DNA of 64,000 bases, from NCBI RefSeq assembly GCF_009689585.1, contig NZ_AP018694.1, forward strand, positions 1,116,001-1,180,000, written 5' to 3'. Positions 25,837 to 34,429 of this stretch are shown one piece after another (positions within the stretch are counted from its first letter, which is position 1; every line of letters starts with the position of its first letter). The DNA comes from Aquipluma nitroreducens. Its GTDB lineage: Bacteria > Bacteroidota > Bacteroidia > Bacteroidales > Prolixibacteraceae. The notes under the pieces are model-generated. The model searched no databases and had not been told where the DNA came from. It worked only from the letters and a program-made list of their open reading frames with translations. The position numbers and the translations under genes were made by a program.

Positions 25837-26708
25837 TTTTTATTGATATTGAAAAGCGGATGTTGACCGCCAATGGTCCGATGAATCTATCCATTCACAC
25901 AACGATTCCGGCAGGTGAGTTGGTTGCCTTGTTTGGCGAGTCAGGAGCAGGAAAAACCACACTACTGCGAATTCTGGCAGGTTTGGTAACTCCGGATAAA
26001 GGGCTGATTAAATTTGGCTCAACCGTTTGGTTCGATTCGGAAAAGAAGATAAACATTCCTCCGCAACTTCGGAATATCAGCCTGATGTTTCAGGATTACG
26101 CCTTGTTCCCGAACATGACCGTGGAACAAAACATTCAGTTTGCCCAACCTGAAAAAGATCAGTCGAAGGTGAATGAATTGCTGGCCTTATTTGGTTTAAC
26201 TGAATTCAGGAAAAGAAAACCGACCGGGTTATCAGGCGGACAGAAGCAACGGGTAGCCTTAGCTCGGGCGCTGGTCAGAAAACCACAATTATTATTGCTC
26301 GACGAGCCGCTCTCGGCTTTGGACGCGGAAATGCGAATTGCGCTTCAGGATGAAATTGCGCAGGCACACCAATTATTAGGTGTAACTACAATTATGGTGA
26401 GTCACGATTTAAACGAAGTTTTTCGATTGGCCACTCAGGTGCTTTGCATTGAAAACGGCTCGATTACCCGCACCGGAAACCCTGAAGAAGTTTTTTCGGA
26501 CAGCAGTATCAGTGGGAAAGTGCAGATAACTGGTCAAATAGCTCGAATTGAAAAGCAGGATACCATTAATGTTGTGACAGTTATCTCCGGAAATAACCAG
26601 ATCATTAAAGTTATAGCCTTTGAAAGTGACCTCGAAAACCTGAAAATCGGCGATCGTGTGATGGTATTCTCCAAGGCATTCAATCCAATAATCAGTAAAT
26701 TAAGGTAA
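25821..26708 (+). CDS. modC: Molybdate ABC transporter ATP-binding protein ModC
   Basis: This 295-residue ATPase powers molybdate import. Walker A is GESGAGKTT near 40, the signature is LSGGQKQRVALARAL near 134, Walker B is LLLLDEPLSALD near 155, and the switch His is in MVSHDLNEV. A C-terminal TOBE domain begins near 232 (SGKVQITGQIARIEKQ) and is shorter than the usual ModC tail of about 350 residues. The missing part may be supplied by the separate TOBE proteins of the cluster, which is an inference. Confidence 0.94.
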   Translation: MENSVIFIDIEKRMLTANGPMNLSIHTTIPAGELVALFGESGAGKTTLLRILAGLVTPDKGLIKFGSTVWFDSEKKINIPPQLRNISLMFQDYALFPNMTVEQNIQFAQPEKDQSKVNELLALFGLTEFRKRKPTGLSGGQKQRVALARALVRKPQLLLLDEPLSALDAEMRIALQDEIAQAHQLLGVTTIMVSHDLNEVFRLATQVLCIENGSITRTGNPEEVFSDSSISGKVQITGQIARIEKQDTINVVTVISGNNQIIKVIAFESDLENLKIGDRVMVFSKAFNPIISKLR

Positions 26709-26798
26709 ATCTTGTAATTTTGGGCTTCAACAGCGATTAAAAATTATGCTAATTTTGTGCATAATTTACTGCCAAAACCTGCGATTAAATTACTGAAG

Positions 26799-27401
26799 AT
26801 GAGAGACAGAATTCTGACCTTATTATTTTTACTTATTTCAACGTCGGTATTTGCACAGAATATCGACATCAGAATCCTGCGATCGGTTTATTCTCCGCAC
26901 GATTTAAAAAGTGACCAGTTCATGAAGTTCGTCTCCAGTTCGAACAATGGTATGGTATTGGGAATCCCTATTACCGTTGGAATTGTTGGTCTTATTAAGC
27001 ATGACGAAAAATGGATTAACAGTGCTTGCCAAATAGTTGTTGCCAATGCGATTAACCTAGGGGCAACCTATACGTTAAAATACACCATCAACCGCGACCG
27101 CCCATTTTTAACTTATCCCGACATCCGAAATAAGGTAAATGAAAAGAGTCCTTCTTTTCCTTCCGGCCATACTTCAAGCGCTTTTGCAACAGCAACGTCG
27201 TTAAGCTTAGCCTTCCCGAAATGGTATGTCATTGTTCCATCTTATGTGTGGGCCGGAACTGTTGGTTACTCCCGAATGCAGCTTGGAGTGCATTATCCGG
27301 GCGATGTTTTGGGTGGAATGATAACAGGAGCCGGCAGCGCTTACCTCACCTACAAATTGAATAAATGGATCAATAAATCGTATGCAAGGAAACATGAATA
27401 G
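26799..27401 (+). CDS. PAP2-family membrane phosphatase
   Basis: This is a lipid phosphatase (phosphatidic acid, undecaprenyl pyrophosphate or a similar lipid). The ATG at 26799 gives about 200 residues with a signal or first membrane segment (ends VFAQ); a GTG at 26757 is less likely. All three PAP2 motifs are present: KYTINRDRP (K-x6-RP), PSFPSGHTS, and SRMQLGVHYPGD (SR-x5-H-x3-D). The following DgkA-type kinase gene overlaps it by 8 to 20 bases, so the two enzymes, one removing and one adding phosphate on lipids, are made together. Confidence 0.9.
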   Translation: MRDRILTLLFLLISTSVFAQNIDIRILRSVYSPHDLKSDQFMKFVSSSNNGMVLGIPITVGIVGLIKHDEKWINSACQIVVANAINLGATYTLKYTINRDRPFLTYPDIRNKVNEKSPSFPSGHTSSAFATATSLSLAFPKWYVIVPSYVWAGTVGYSRMQLGVHYPGDVLGGMITGAGSAYLTYKLNKWINKSYARKHE

Positions 27402-27777
27402 TGAAAAAAACGGATTCAAAAAACGCATAAAAAGCTTTGGTTTTGCATTTACCGGCTTGTACGAGTTAGTTAAGTCGGAGCCCAATGCCCGGATTCATTT
27501 AACTGCTACAATCTTTGCAGTATTGGGCGGGTTCATCCTTCGGATAACGAATGCCGAATGGTGCATTATTGCAATTGCCATTGCGCTTGTTTGGGCCGCC
27601 GAAGCTTTCAATACAGTAATCGAAAAACTCGTCGATCATTTATTCCCGGAGTATCACGAAACCGCCCGGATTGCCAAAGATATTTCGGCGGGCGCTGTTT
27701 TGGTTTGCGCTATAGCAGCCTTAATTTGCGGATTGATTATATTCTTGCCCAAACTTGTTTTGTTAACGAACTTTTGA
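27394..27777 (+). CDS. DgkA-type lipid kinase (diacylglycerol or undecaprenol kinase)
   Basis: This small integral membrane kinase has about 127 residues from the ATG at 27394; an ATG at 27382 would add four residues. It has three membrane helices and the catalytic signatures EAFNTVIEKLVD and KDISAGAVLV. A conserved first cytoplasmic part is FAFTGLYELVKSEPNARIHL. In Gram-positive bacteria this fold is undecaprenol kinase and in E. coli diacylglycerol kinase; the choice is open here. The overlap with the PAP2 gene suggests recycling of a lipid carrier or phospholipid product. Confidence 0.9.
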   Translation: MNSEKNGFKKRIKSFGFAFTGLYELVKSEPNARIHLTATIFAVLGGFILRITNAEWCIIAIAIALVWAAEAFNTVIEKLVDHLFPEYHETARIAKDISAGAVLVCAIAALICGLIIFLPKLVLLTNF

Positions 27778-27782
27778 CGGAC

Positions 27783-27930
27783 TGTCATGCCGAACATTCG
27801 ACTGAGCTCACGTCAAAGGCCTGTTTCGGCATCTCTAATTAGAATGAGACCTCAAAATAAATTCGGGGTGATCTGGACTTGACAAAGCCAAGCTAACACA
27901 ACACTAGCTTTGGTCATCTCCTGAAATCTT
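27783..27930 (+). repeat. Composite intergenic repeat with TGCCGAA/TTCGGCA ends
   Basis: TGTCATGCCGAAC on the left and TTTCGGCATCTC form a loose hairpin. They are followed by words of the type GAATGAGACC...TTCGGGGTGATC and by GCCAAGCTAACACAACACTAGCTTTGG fragments. The mosaic has the look of a dispersed Bacteroidota intergenic repeat and no coding potential. Confidence 0.55.
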
Positions 27931-28004
27931 CATTAACAACTGATTTTCACACAAATATAGACTTTAGACCCCAGGCAAAATTTAGGCAATGCTTGTCTCA
28001 ACTT

Positions 28005-28922
28005 CTACTTCTTCAGGTATTTATCCAGAAATGCAAACACCTTGTTAATGTTTTCCTCGGTAGTAAAACCGGGGCCGCCATGATCATCATTTTCAAGCAA
28101 TTCGAAAGTAACTTTCTCTTCCCCAATAACAGATTCGAGCTTTGACGCCAGATTTGCAGATTGCTGATAGGGAACCAAATGATCGAGTTTACCATGTTGA
28201 ATAAAAAACGGGGGATCATAAACAGTAATATAGGTTTCAGGATTGACTTTTCGAACAAGATCCGGAGCGTCCTCCAGATTCTTTCCAATCAATTCCGACT
28301 CAGGAGACGCAGGTATCGAATGTACCTGAGGATCTTTCACCTTACTTTCCTTCAGTTGTTCATCCATTTTCAGAAAATCAGTCGGGCCAAACCAATCGAC
28401 AACCGCCTGAATGCGGCTTGATTTTGCTGGATTTCCCATTGTTAAATCTTCCAACTCCTGAACCCCACCAGATGTTCCGAGCAAAGCAGCAAGGTGACCT
28501 CCGGCCGAACCACCCCACGCAGCAATTTTTTCAGGATTTAGTTTATAATGTCTGGCATTTGCTTTAATCCAACGAACAGCAGCTTTTACATCATAAATCT
28601 GGGCCGGAAATATGGCTTCCGGACTTAACCGGTAGTTTACTGAAACAACAGCATATCCTCTCTTCAAGCCTTCCAACATGGGAATTAGCTGATTATCTGC
28701 TTTATCACCTTCCTTAAAGGCACCACCGTGTATCGAAACGATGACCGGGAAAGGTCCGTTTCCATCATTCGGCAAATAGATGTCCAACTTTTGGGCTCTG
28801 GATGCTTTTGCATAAGGAACATCCAGCCAATTCCGTTGAATTGTATCCGTAATTGGGTTTTGAGCCAATACAGATATTGAAAAAAAAATACCAAATATCA
28901 GAAATGAAGCCCTATTTTGCAT
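28005..28922 (-). CDS. Exported alpha/beta-hydrolase (BD-FAE-like esterase)
   Basis: This is a predicted secreted esterase or lipase of about 305 residues from the ATG at 28922; TTG at 28940 is a poorer start. A signal peptide ends at SVLAQ. The oxyanion motif is VSIHGGAFKEGD, the nucleophile elbow is AAWGGSAGGHLAAL, the acid residue lies in HGKLDHLVPYQQS and the catalytic His in NDDHGGPGF. This order fits BD-FAE/acetyl esterase relatives that deacylate plant glycans. It is a single gene with its promoter side facing the cytochrome b gene. Confidence 0.85.
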   Translation of the reverse strand: MQNRASFLIFGIFFSISVLAQNPITDTIQRNWLDVPYAKASRAQKLDIYLPNDGNGPFPVIVSIHGGAFKEGDKADNQLIPMLEGLKRGYAVVSVNYRLSPEAIFPAQIYDVKAAVRWIKANARHYKLNPEKIAAWGGSAGGHLAALLGTSGGVQELEDLTMGNPAKSSRIQAVVDWFGPTDFLKMDEQLKESKVKDPQVHSIPASPESELIGKNLEDAPDLVRKVNPETYITVYDPPFFIQHGKLDHLVPYQQSANLASKLESVIGEEKVTFELLENDDHGGPGFTTEENINKVFAFLDKYLKK

Positions 28923-28976
28923 GAAGCGATTTTTAAACAATGAAATATGATTTGGAATGCCTGGATTTAAAGTGTA

Positions 28977-29645
28977 TCAGGAACGATTCCCATTAATCAT
29001 TCCTGAAACAATACCTTTTATTTTACCATTCTCGGCAATAATTACACCGGCCAAATGAATGACAACAAACGCATACATTAAATATTGGATGAAAGCGTGA
29101 ATGTTTTTCAAGCTACGAAATACTTCCCGGGGAAAACCCAGATCACGGCCAAAAGCCATGCCCAGCCCGGTGAGAACCATACAGAAAAGCAAGAGAAAAA
29201 AAGCCATATAACTACGTCGCACCATATAGTAATGCTTGTATTCCTTTACATTTTTATCATTTTGTTTGATCATCGCGGACGCTTTACGCAGTTTGCTGCT
29301 AATTTTTTCTTCTTCAGGTTGCGTAAATTCAATTGCAATTCGAGCCAGAAACAAAAAAGCCAATCCGTAACCGATCAGTTTATGTACATCCCACATTTTA
29401 TCTTCGTATTCGTGCGAAACAGCAAAAGCTTGCTCATCGGTAACTGTGACTCCTTTCTTTGAAAGTTGTTCCTGAACCAATTTGACATTATCGCGGGGCG
29501 ACAGCAAAGTTGAATTAAACAACACCGTAACAATTGAACCCATTATAAACAAAAAGGTTAACCAATGCCAGATTCTTAATGCCGCTGAATGTGATTGAAT
29601 AAAAATTGAAGTTTCAGAATTGGAGGAAATGTCATTGTGAGCCAT
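28977..29645 (-). CDS. Cytochrome b561-like di-haem membrane protein
   Basis: This 222-residue protein has four predicted membrane helices and His residues suited to haem binding: His19, His27 (RIWHWL), His88 (DVHKLIGYG), His183 (NIHAFIQY) and His197 (VVIHLAGV). It resembles the cytochrome b subunit of hydrogenases or CybB, moving electrons between quinone and a periplasmic partner. No hydrogenase or oxidoreductase partner is next to it. Loops at about 48-85 and 107-145 are longer than in minimal CybB. The partner is unknown. Confidence 0.82.
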   Translation of the reverse strand: MAHNDISSNSETSIFIQSHSAALRIWHWLTFLFIMGSIVTVLFNSTLLSPRDNVKLVQEQLSKKGVTVTDEQAFAVSHEYEDKMWDVHKLIGYGLAFLFLARIAIEFTQPEEEKISSKLRKASAMIKQNDKNVKEYKHYYMVRRSYMAFFLLLFCMVLTGLGMAFGRDLGFPREVFRSLKNIHAFIQYLMYAFVVIHLAGVIIAENGKIKGIVSGMINGNRS

Positions 29646-29821
29646 AGTTTGAGTTTTTAATTATTTTCAGGAGAAACAACAAAAACGAATCAGATGTTTT
29701 AAAAACCTAAATTTAAATAAATGAATCATCTTATTCAGGAAAGTGCTAAAATAAAAGATAAAAATACCGTATAAACTGAATCGCTTTTCAAAACCATAGA
29801 CTAAGCCCCAACCCAAAGGTT

Positions 29822-29862
29822 TAAAAACAAAGAATCCCGGTTGCTCATCACAACCGGGATTC
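29822..29862 (-). terminator. Rho-independent terminator after galM
   Basis: Perfect 12-bp stem GAATCCCGGTTG (29832-29843) with its complement at 29851-29862 and a 7-base loop. On the minus strand it is followed by a T-rich run (29831-29822). Confidence 0.85.
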
Positions 29863-29885
29863 TCCTTTAACGAACAGAAAAAGAT

Positions 29886-29945
29886 CAATAGTCATCAGGA
29901 AAGAGGGAAACCGTTTTTTCTAATGACTAATGACCCTTTTTCCTG
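29886..29945. repeat. TAGTCAT...ATGACTA intergenic repeat, copy 2
   Basis: TAGTCAT (29889-29895) and ATGACTA (29923-29929), with a following ATGACCCTTTTTCC tail. It has the same design and spacing as the copies at 10328 and 59801. It lies just past the galM stop. Confidence 0.6.
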
Positions 29946-29959
29946 ATTTTTTTCGTCAT

Positions 29960-31105
29960 TTATTTCTTTACCGAAAACTTGTAAATCGTGGTCGATTTTA
30001 AGGTTTCACCCGGCTTCAGCAAGGTATTTGGGAAATTGGCGTGATGTGGGGAATCTGGATAATGTTGAGTTTCCAGGCACATTCCATTGCGATAATTGTA
30101 AGCATTTCCACGTTTTCCGATGATATTTCCGGTCAAAAAATTCCCGGTGTAAAGCTGAACGGCTGGTTCGGTAGTGAAACATTCTAAAAAGCGGCCAGAA
30201 ACTGGTTCCAGAATACTGGCACAGAAAGTCATTTCGTCGCCATTCTGATCTTTATTCAGGATGTAGTTATGGTCGTAACCTCCACCCATTTTCAATTGAG
30301 GCATCGGATCGTTGATGCGTTCGCCAACAGTATGAGGAGTCGTGAAATCCATAGCAGTTCCCCTAATATCAACAATTTCGCCTGTTGGGATTAAGGTAGA
30401 ATCACCAACAGCAGTCGATGAATTAGCATCAACAACCAATACGTGATCCAGAATATCGCCCATTCCTTCACCTTTCAGGTTAAAATAAACGTGGTTGGTT
30501 AAATTGAAAAAACAAGATTTATCGGTAGTAGCTTCGTAATCAATCTTCAAACCATTGTCTTTGGTCAACGTGTAAGTCACTTTTACATTTTTATTCCCAG
30601 GGAAACCCCACTGTCCATCCGGGCTCTGCAAAGTCATTTCAACAGCAGGACCATCAGCGGTTTGAATTTCTTTGGCATCGTAAACCTGACGATAAAAACT
30701 TTCAGGACCTGAATGTAAACAGGCTTTGTGGTTGTTTACCGGTAACTGATAAACCTGACCATCGATTTCGAACTGACCGTTTGCAATACGGTTGGCATAT
30801 GGGCCAACAACGGCACCCTGTCCGGCATCACCGGCAACATATTCGTCAATGGATTTATAACCCAGCACAACGTCTTCCATTGCCCCATTCTTATCGGGAG
30901 TAAATATCGAAACAATTTTTGCCCCGTAATTGGTAAGGGTTACCATAATTCCACCTTCATTTTTCAACGTAAATAAAGTGGTCTTTTTGCCATTTACTTC
31001 CTTTTCAAAATCAGCCTTCGAATAAATAGGCGTAAACTCTTTTTTGGGAGCCGAACACGAAACAATTATTCCGGCAATAACCAATGATCCGATTAATTTC
31101 TTCAT
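29960..31105 (-). CDS. galM: Aldose 1-epimerase (galactose mutarotase), lipoprotein
   Basis: Interconverts alpha and beta anomers of galactose or other aldoses. It has 381 residues with an N-terminal lipobox-like segment (GIIVSCSAP, Cys near 17), so it probably acts in the periplasm rather than the cytoplasm. GalM motifs are VVGPYANRIANGQFEIDG, with the conserved NR (core GPYANRIA), NNHKACLHSGPESFY, FNLTNHVYFNL and CLETQHYPDSPHHANFP (catalytic Glu). The exported form fits breakdown of polysaccharides outside the cytoplasm. A terminator follows it and a likely promoter precedes it. Confidence 0.94.
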   Translation of the reverse strand: MKKLIGSLVIAGIIVSCSAPKKEFTPIYSKADFEKEVNGKKTTLFTLKNEGGIMVTLTNYGAKIVSIFTPDKNGAMEDVVLGYKSIDEYVAGDAGQGAVVGPYANRIANGQFEIDGQVYQLPVNNHKACLHSGPESFYRQVYDAKEIQTADGPAVEMTLQSPDGQWGFPGNKNVKVTYTLTKDNGLKIDYEATTDKSCFFNLTNHVYFNLKGEGMGDILDHVLVVDANSSTAVGDSTLIPTGEIVDIRGTAMDFTTPHTVGERINDPMPQLKMGGGYDHNYILNKDQNGDEMTFCASILEPVSGRFLECFTTEPAVQLYTGNFLTGNIIGKRGNAYNYRNGMCLETQHYPDSPHHANFPNTLLKPGETLKSTTIYKFSVKK

Positions 31106-31140
31106 ACAATTGTGATTTGTGATTAATAGATTTAGACAGG

Positions 31141-31170
31141 TAAAGTTAAGTGTTTATGCGACACATCAAA
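31141..31170 (-). promoter_or_regulatory. Putative galM promoter
   Basis: On the minus strand, TTTG (31170-31167), 18 bases, then TAACTTTA (31148-31141). One base differs from the TAnnTTTG -7 consensus of Bacteroidota sigma factors. Confidence 0.4.
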
Positions 31171-31311
31171 GCAAAATTGCTTCGGGACACGGGTTAAAAA
31201 TAACACAATTCAGAATATCCGATACATGCAAAAAGCACAAACCATTAATATGATAGCCTGTTAGCTCTGGATCAATCATTACCAAAATTTTAAATGTTTT
31301 ATGAAATAGAT

Positions 31312-31340
31312 TTTGATAGCCAACGAAATACATATATTTG
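31312..31340 (+). promoter_or_regulatory. Putative promoter of the L,D-transpeptidase gene
   Basis: TTTG (31312-31315), 17 bases, then TATATTTG (31333-31340), a full match to TAnnTTTG. It lies 30 bases before the start codon. Confidence 0.45.
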
Positions 31341-31369
31341 ATCGGTAAGAAAAACAATTATACATCGAC

Positions 31370-32101
31370 ATGATCAAATCAATTATATACTTCCTCCTTT
31401 TTCAAAGTTTTGTCGCTTGCATATTCAATGTTTCGGCAAGCGGGATAGATCCCGAAACTCAGGAAAAGAAAGCATTTCGTATCGTAAAACAAAATGCGGC
31501 TCTTTTGGATGGCGTCAATCAGCTTCTCGTTGTTTTTATTGAAACGGCTGAGTGTAATTTGGCGACATTAGTAGCAATGGAGAAGAAAGGCAGCCAATGG
31601 CATGTCGCTTCGGCTCCAATGCAGGCAGGTATCGGGCGTAAAGGCTTTGCGGCACCTAATGCAAAACGAGAAGGCGACAATCAATCGCCAACCGGTTTTT
31701 TCCGTTTGGGTAAATTGTTTTGCTACGAAAAAGAGGTTGATACCAAAATGCCATTTATACAAACCACTCCGGAAGATAAATGGATTGACGACCCCAATTC
31801 GCCCGATTACAATCGGTACATCAGGGGAACGACAAGCGCTAAATCGTACGAAAAACTGCTGCTGAACGGAAATGATTACCGGTATTGCATGGTAATTGAA
31901 TACAATACGCATCCGGTAGTAAAAGGCAATGGCAGCGCCATTTTTCTGCATCTGAGCGAAGGCCAGTCGATCAATTCATCTTCAGGATGTGTGGTAATCC
32001 TTCAGAAAGACATGGAACAGTTAATCAAATGGATGAATCCTGAAATGAACCCCTCTATTTTGATGGGTACTGAAAAAATTTTAGGCGCTGGTTTGAAATA
32101 G
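31370..32101 (+). CDS. YkuD-type L,D-transpeptidase family protein
   Basis: This is an exported enzyme of 243 residues, expected to act on peptidoglycan stem peptides in the periplasm. A signal peptide covers about 1-24. The YkuD domain covers about 52-240, with the active-site motif from His194 (FLHLSEG) to Cys207 (SSSGCVVIL), the expected H...S-x-G-C pattern. Early motifs include GIGRKGFA and SPTGFFRLG. The family in Bacteroidota may form 3-3 cross-links or anchor proteins, but the reaction is not proven. It stands alone on the plus strand, divergent from galM. Confidence 0.88.
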   Translation: MIKSIIYFLLFQSFVACIFNVSASGIDPETQEKKAFRIVKQNAALLDGVNQLLVVFIETAECNLATLVAMEKKGSQWHVASAPMQAGIGRKGFAAPNAKREGDNQSPTGFFRLGKLFCYEKEVDTKMPFIQTTPEDKWIDDPNSPDYNRYIRGTTSAKSYEKLLLNGNDYRYCMVIEYNTHPVVKGNGSAIFLHLSEGQSINSSSGCVVILQKDMEQLIKWMNPEMNPSILMGTEKILGAGLK

Positions 32102-32221
32102 ATCCCATCAATTCTTCAATCAGGTTAAACATTTCTCAGTTTTATTCCTGAAAAAATTTTGAATCTGCTAGTTTTGTATTTGAATGATTCTATCGCTCAA
32201 AACAATAATAAAACCTCAGGA

Positions 32222-32803
32222 ATGAGGAATTCAGATACAAATCAAAATTCAGGAATAATGAAAACAAATCCACTAATCGGATTAATTGGCACATGGAAAG
32301 GTGACAAAGGAACAGACCTAGCTCCGAAACCCGAAGAAGATGAAAACAACCCATATTACGAAACACTGGTGGTTGAGGCGATTGATATGGAAATCAGTAA
32401 TGCCGAAGAGCAAGAGCTAACTGCCGTTAGGTACCATCAAACAGTTTTTGAAAAGGAAACCGATGAAATGTCGCACAGCGAGACCGGTTTTTGGATCTGG
32501 GATAACATTTCGGACACTATCATGTGCGCTTTTTCAATTCCCAGAGGTGTTAGTTTACTGGCTGGAGGAACTTACGAAAAAACGACAGGCGGGGAAACTA
32601 CAATTCAGGTTTCGTCGAAACTGGATGATCCGGATTGGGGAATTGTGCAATCGCCATTTATGAGAGCCAAAGCAAAAACCCTAGCCTTTAAACGCGAATT
32701 AAAACTCTCGGGGAACACGCTTTCCTATACTCAGGAAACTACTGTTGAGATATATGGGAAAATATTTGCCCATAGCGATACTAACTCTTTAACGAAAGTG
32801 TAG
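32222..32803 (+). CDS. Nitrobindin/FABP-like haem-binding beta-barrel protein
   Basis: This is a DUF1794/THAP4-like lipocalin-type beta-barrel that may bind haem or a small ligand. The domain begins at NPLIGLIGTWKGDKG and includes HSETGFWIWDN and the family's middle stretch IPRGVSLLAGGTYE. ATG codons at 32222 and 32258 are both possible; the second begins right at the domain (MKTNPLIG). An in-frame TTG at 32159 gives an extended leader that is not a good signal peptide. It follows the L,D-transpeptidase gene by about 120 bases, but no shared function is evident. Confidence 0.8.
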   Translation: MRNSDTNQNSGIMKTNPLIGLIGTWKGDKGTDLAPKPEEDENNPYYETLVVEAIDMEISNAEEQELTAVRYHQTVFEKETDEMSHSETGFWIWDNISDTIMCAFSIPRGVSLLAGGTYEKTTGGETTIQVSSKLDDPDWGIVQSPFMRAKAKTLAFKRELKLSGNTLSYTQETTVEIYGKIFAHSDTNSLTKV

Positions 32804-33037
32804 TCTTTCGGTTTTGCCGGCCGCATTACAGTAAAAACTTGTACCGAAACGAACGATTCGGTTAATCTGAAATCACCGTACTTTGTTCTGAAAAACCAAT
32901 TATTAAACTCATATTTTATTAAAAACCAATGACCAATCCACCCGAAAATTCACTCGATTAAATATCTTTGATTTTAAGTTTAGCGACAAATCCGCTTTCA
33001 GGCATCAACTATACTAAAAAGACCATTATATTTATTC

Positions 33038-34417
33038 ATGCATCAAAAGACTGACATCATCACTGTAGAACAATTATCACATACTTTTGGTGATAAAACC
33101 GTTCTTCAGGACATAAATCTTTCTATCGCAAAAGGCGAATTCGTAACTATTTTGGGGCCATCGGGTTGTGGCAAAACAACACTGATGCGACTAATCGGCG
33201 GCTTTCTGAAAGCAAAAAATGGGAAAATTACCATCGGAGGTCAAGACATGACCCAGACACCACCTCACCTTCGCCCTGTAAATACTGTTTTCCAACGGTA
33301 CGCGCTTTTTCCTCACCTGAATGTTTTCGAAAACATTGCCTTTGGGCTTCAGTTGAAAAAACTTCCGAAAGACGAAATTAAAAAGCAGGTGAAACAGGTC
33401 TTGAAAATTGTAACCATGACCGATTACGAGGAGCGCGATGTGGATTCGCTTTCAGGAGGGCAACAGCAAAGGGTTGCCATTGCCCGCGCCATTGTGAATA
33501 AACCTGAGGTTTTGCTTTTGGATGAACCTCTGGCTGCGCTCGACCTGAAAATGCGCAAAGACATGCAGATGGAAATTAAAGCGATGCACAAAAAATTGGG
33601 AATCAGCTTCCTGTATGTCACTCACGATCAAGAAGAAGCTCTAACCCTGAGCGACCGAATTGTGGTGATGAGCGAAGGAAAGATTCAGCAAATTGGCTCA
33701 CCCATTGAAATATACAACGAGCCGGCCAACTCGTTTGTGGCCGATTTTATTGGCGAAAGCAACATCTTGAATGGAATAATGATTGAAGACGAGCTGGTTG
33801 AATTTGCCGGTCATCGGTTTGAATGCGTTGACAAAGGGTTCGCTCCGAACGAACCGGTTGATGTGGTGGTTCGGCCCGAGGATATTTACATTTTCGAGTT
33901 ATCGGATGCCGCACAATTTACCGGACAGGTTACTTCCAGTATTTTTAAGGGAGTGCACTACGAAATGATGGTTACCACGCCAGAAGGTTACGAATTTCTG
34001 ATTCAGGATTACCATTGCTTCGAGGTGGGTAAAACAGTTGGCATGCTCGTAAAACCGTTCGACATTCAGGTGATGAAAAAAGAAAGGTACTGCAATACGT
34101 TCGAAGGTACAATCGTCGACAAAACACATGTTCGCTTTCTTGGTGCTACATTCGAATGTGCAAATACCACTTTAGCCAATGGAACTGAAGTGAATGTGAA
34201 AGTTGAGTTCAGGAATGTAATTCTTCAGGATAACCAGGAAGATGGTATGCTTAGCGGCATGGTAAGTTTTATTTTGTACAAAGGGAATCATTATCACCTG
34301 ACAATTTCGACGGGCAGCAACGAACAGATTTTTCTGGATACACAAGATGTGTGGGACGATGGCGACCAAGTCGGGATAAGCATTTCGCCCAATAGTATTC
34401 AAATCGAACCTATTTAA
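33038..34417 (+). CDS. potA: Spermidine/putrescine ABC transporter ATPase PotA, long form
   Basis: ATPase for polyamine import. Walker A is [17 protein letters not shown] near 38, the signature is [15 protein letters not shown] near 137, Walker B is [11 protein letters not shown] near 160, and the switch His is in [14 protein letters not shown]. At 459 residues it is about 80-100 longer than common PotA (about 370). The tail seems to hold two OB/TOBE-like modules, one near 275-350 ([13 protein letters not shown]) and one near 360-455 ([17 protein letters not shown]). It is the first gene of potABCD, with 12 bases to potB. Confidence 0.93.
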   Translation: MHQKTDIITVEQLSHTFGDKTVLQDINLSIAKGEFVTILGPSGCGKTTLMRLIGGFLKAKNGKITIGGQDMTQTPPHLRPVNTVFQRYALFPHLNVFENIAFGLQLKKLPKDEIKKQVKQVLKIVTMTDYEERDVDSLSGGQQQRVAIARAIVNKPEVLLLDEPLAALDLKMRKDMQMEIKAMHKKLGISFLYVTHDQEEALTLSDRIVVMSEGKIQQIGSPIEIYNEPANSFVADFIGESNILNGIMIEDELVEFAGHRFECVDKGFAPNEPVDVVVRPEDIYIFELSDAAQFTGQVTSSIFKGVHYEMMVTTPEGYEFLIQDYHCFEVGKTVGMLVKPFDIQVMKKERYCNTFEGTIVDKTHVRFLGATFECANTTLANGTEVNVKVEFRNVILQDNQEDGMLSGMVSFILYKGNHYHLTISTGSNEQIFLDTQDVWDDGDQVGISISPNSIQIEPI

Positions 34418-34429
34418 AACCACAGAATC

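Larger units (their letters stand above)
29646..29959. other. 314-base intergenic region with terminator and repeat
   Basis: Between galM and the cytochrome b gene, both on the minus strand. It contains a TAGTCAT-type repeat (29886-29945), a strong terminator (29822-29862), and about 150 AT-rich bases likely to hold the cytochrome b promoter. No gene is seen. Confidence 0.6.

Noticed and set aside
28977-29645. Hydrogenase or formate-dehydrogenase cytochrome b subunit
   Set aside because: The haem-ligand His residues fit the wider family, but no catalytic or iron-sulfur subunit gene is adjacent, so the specific role is not assigned.
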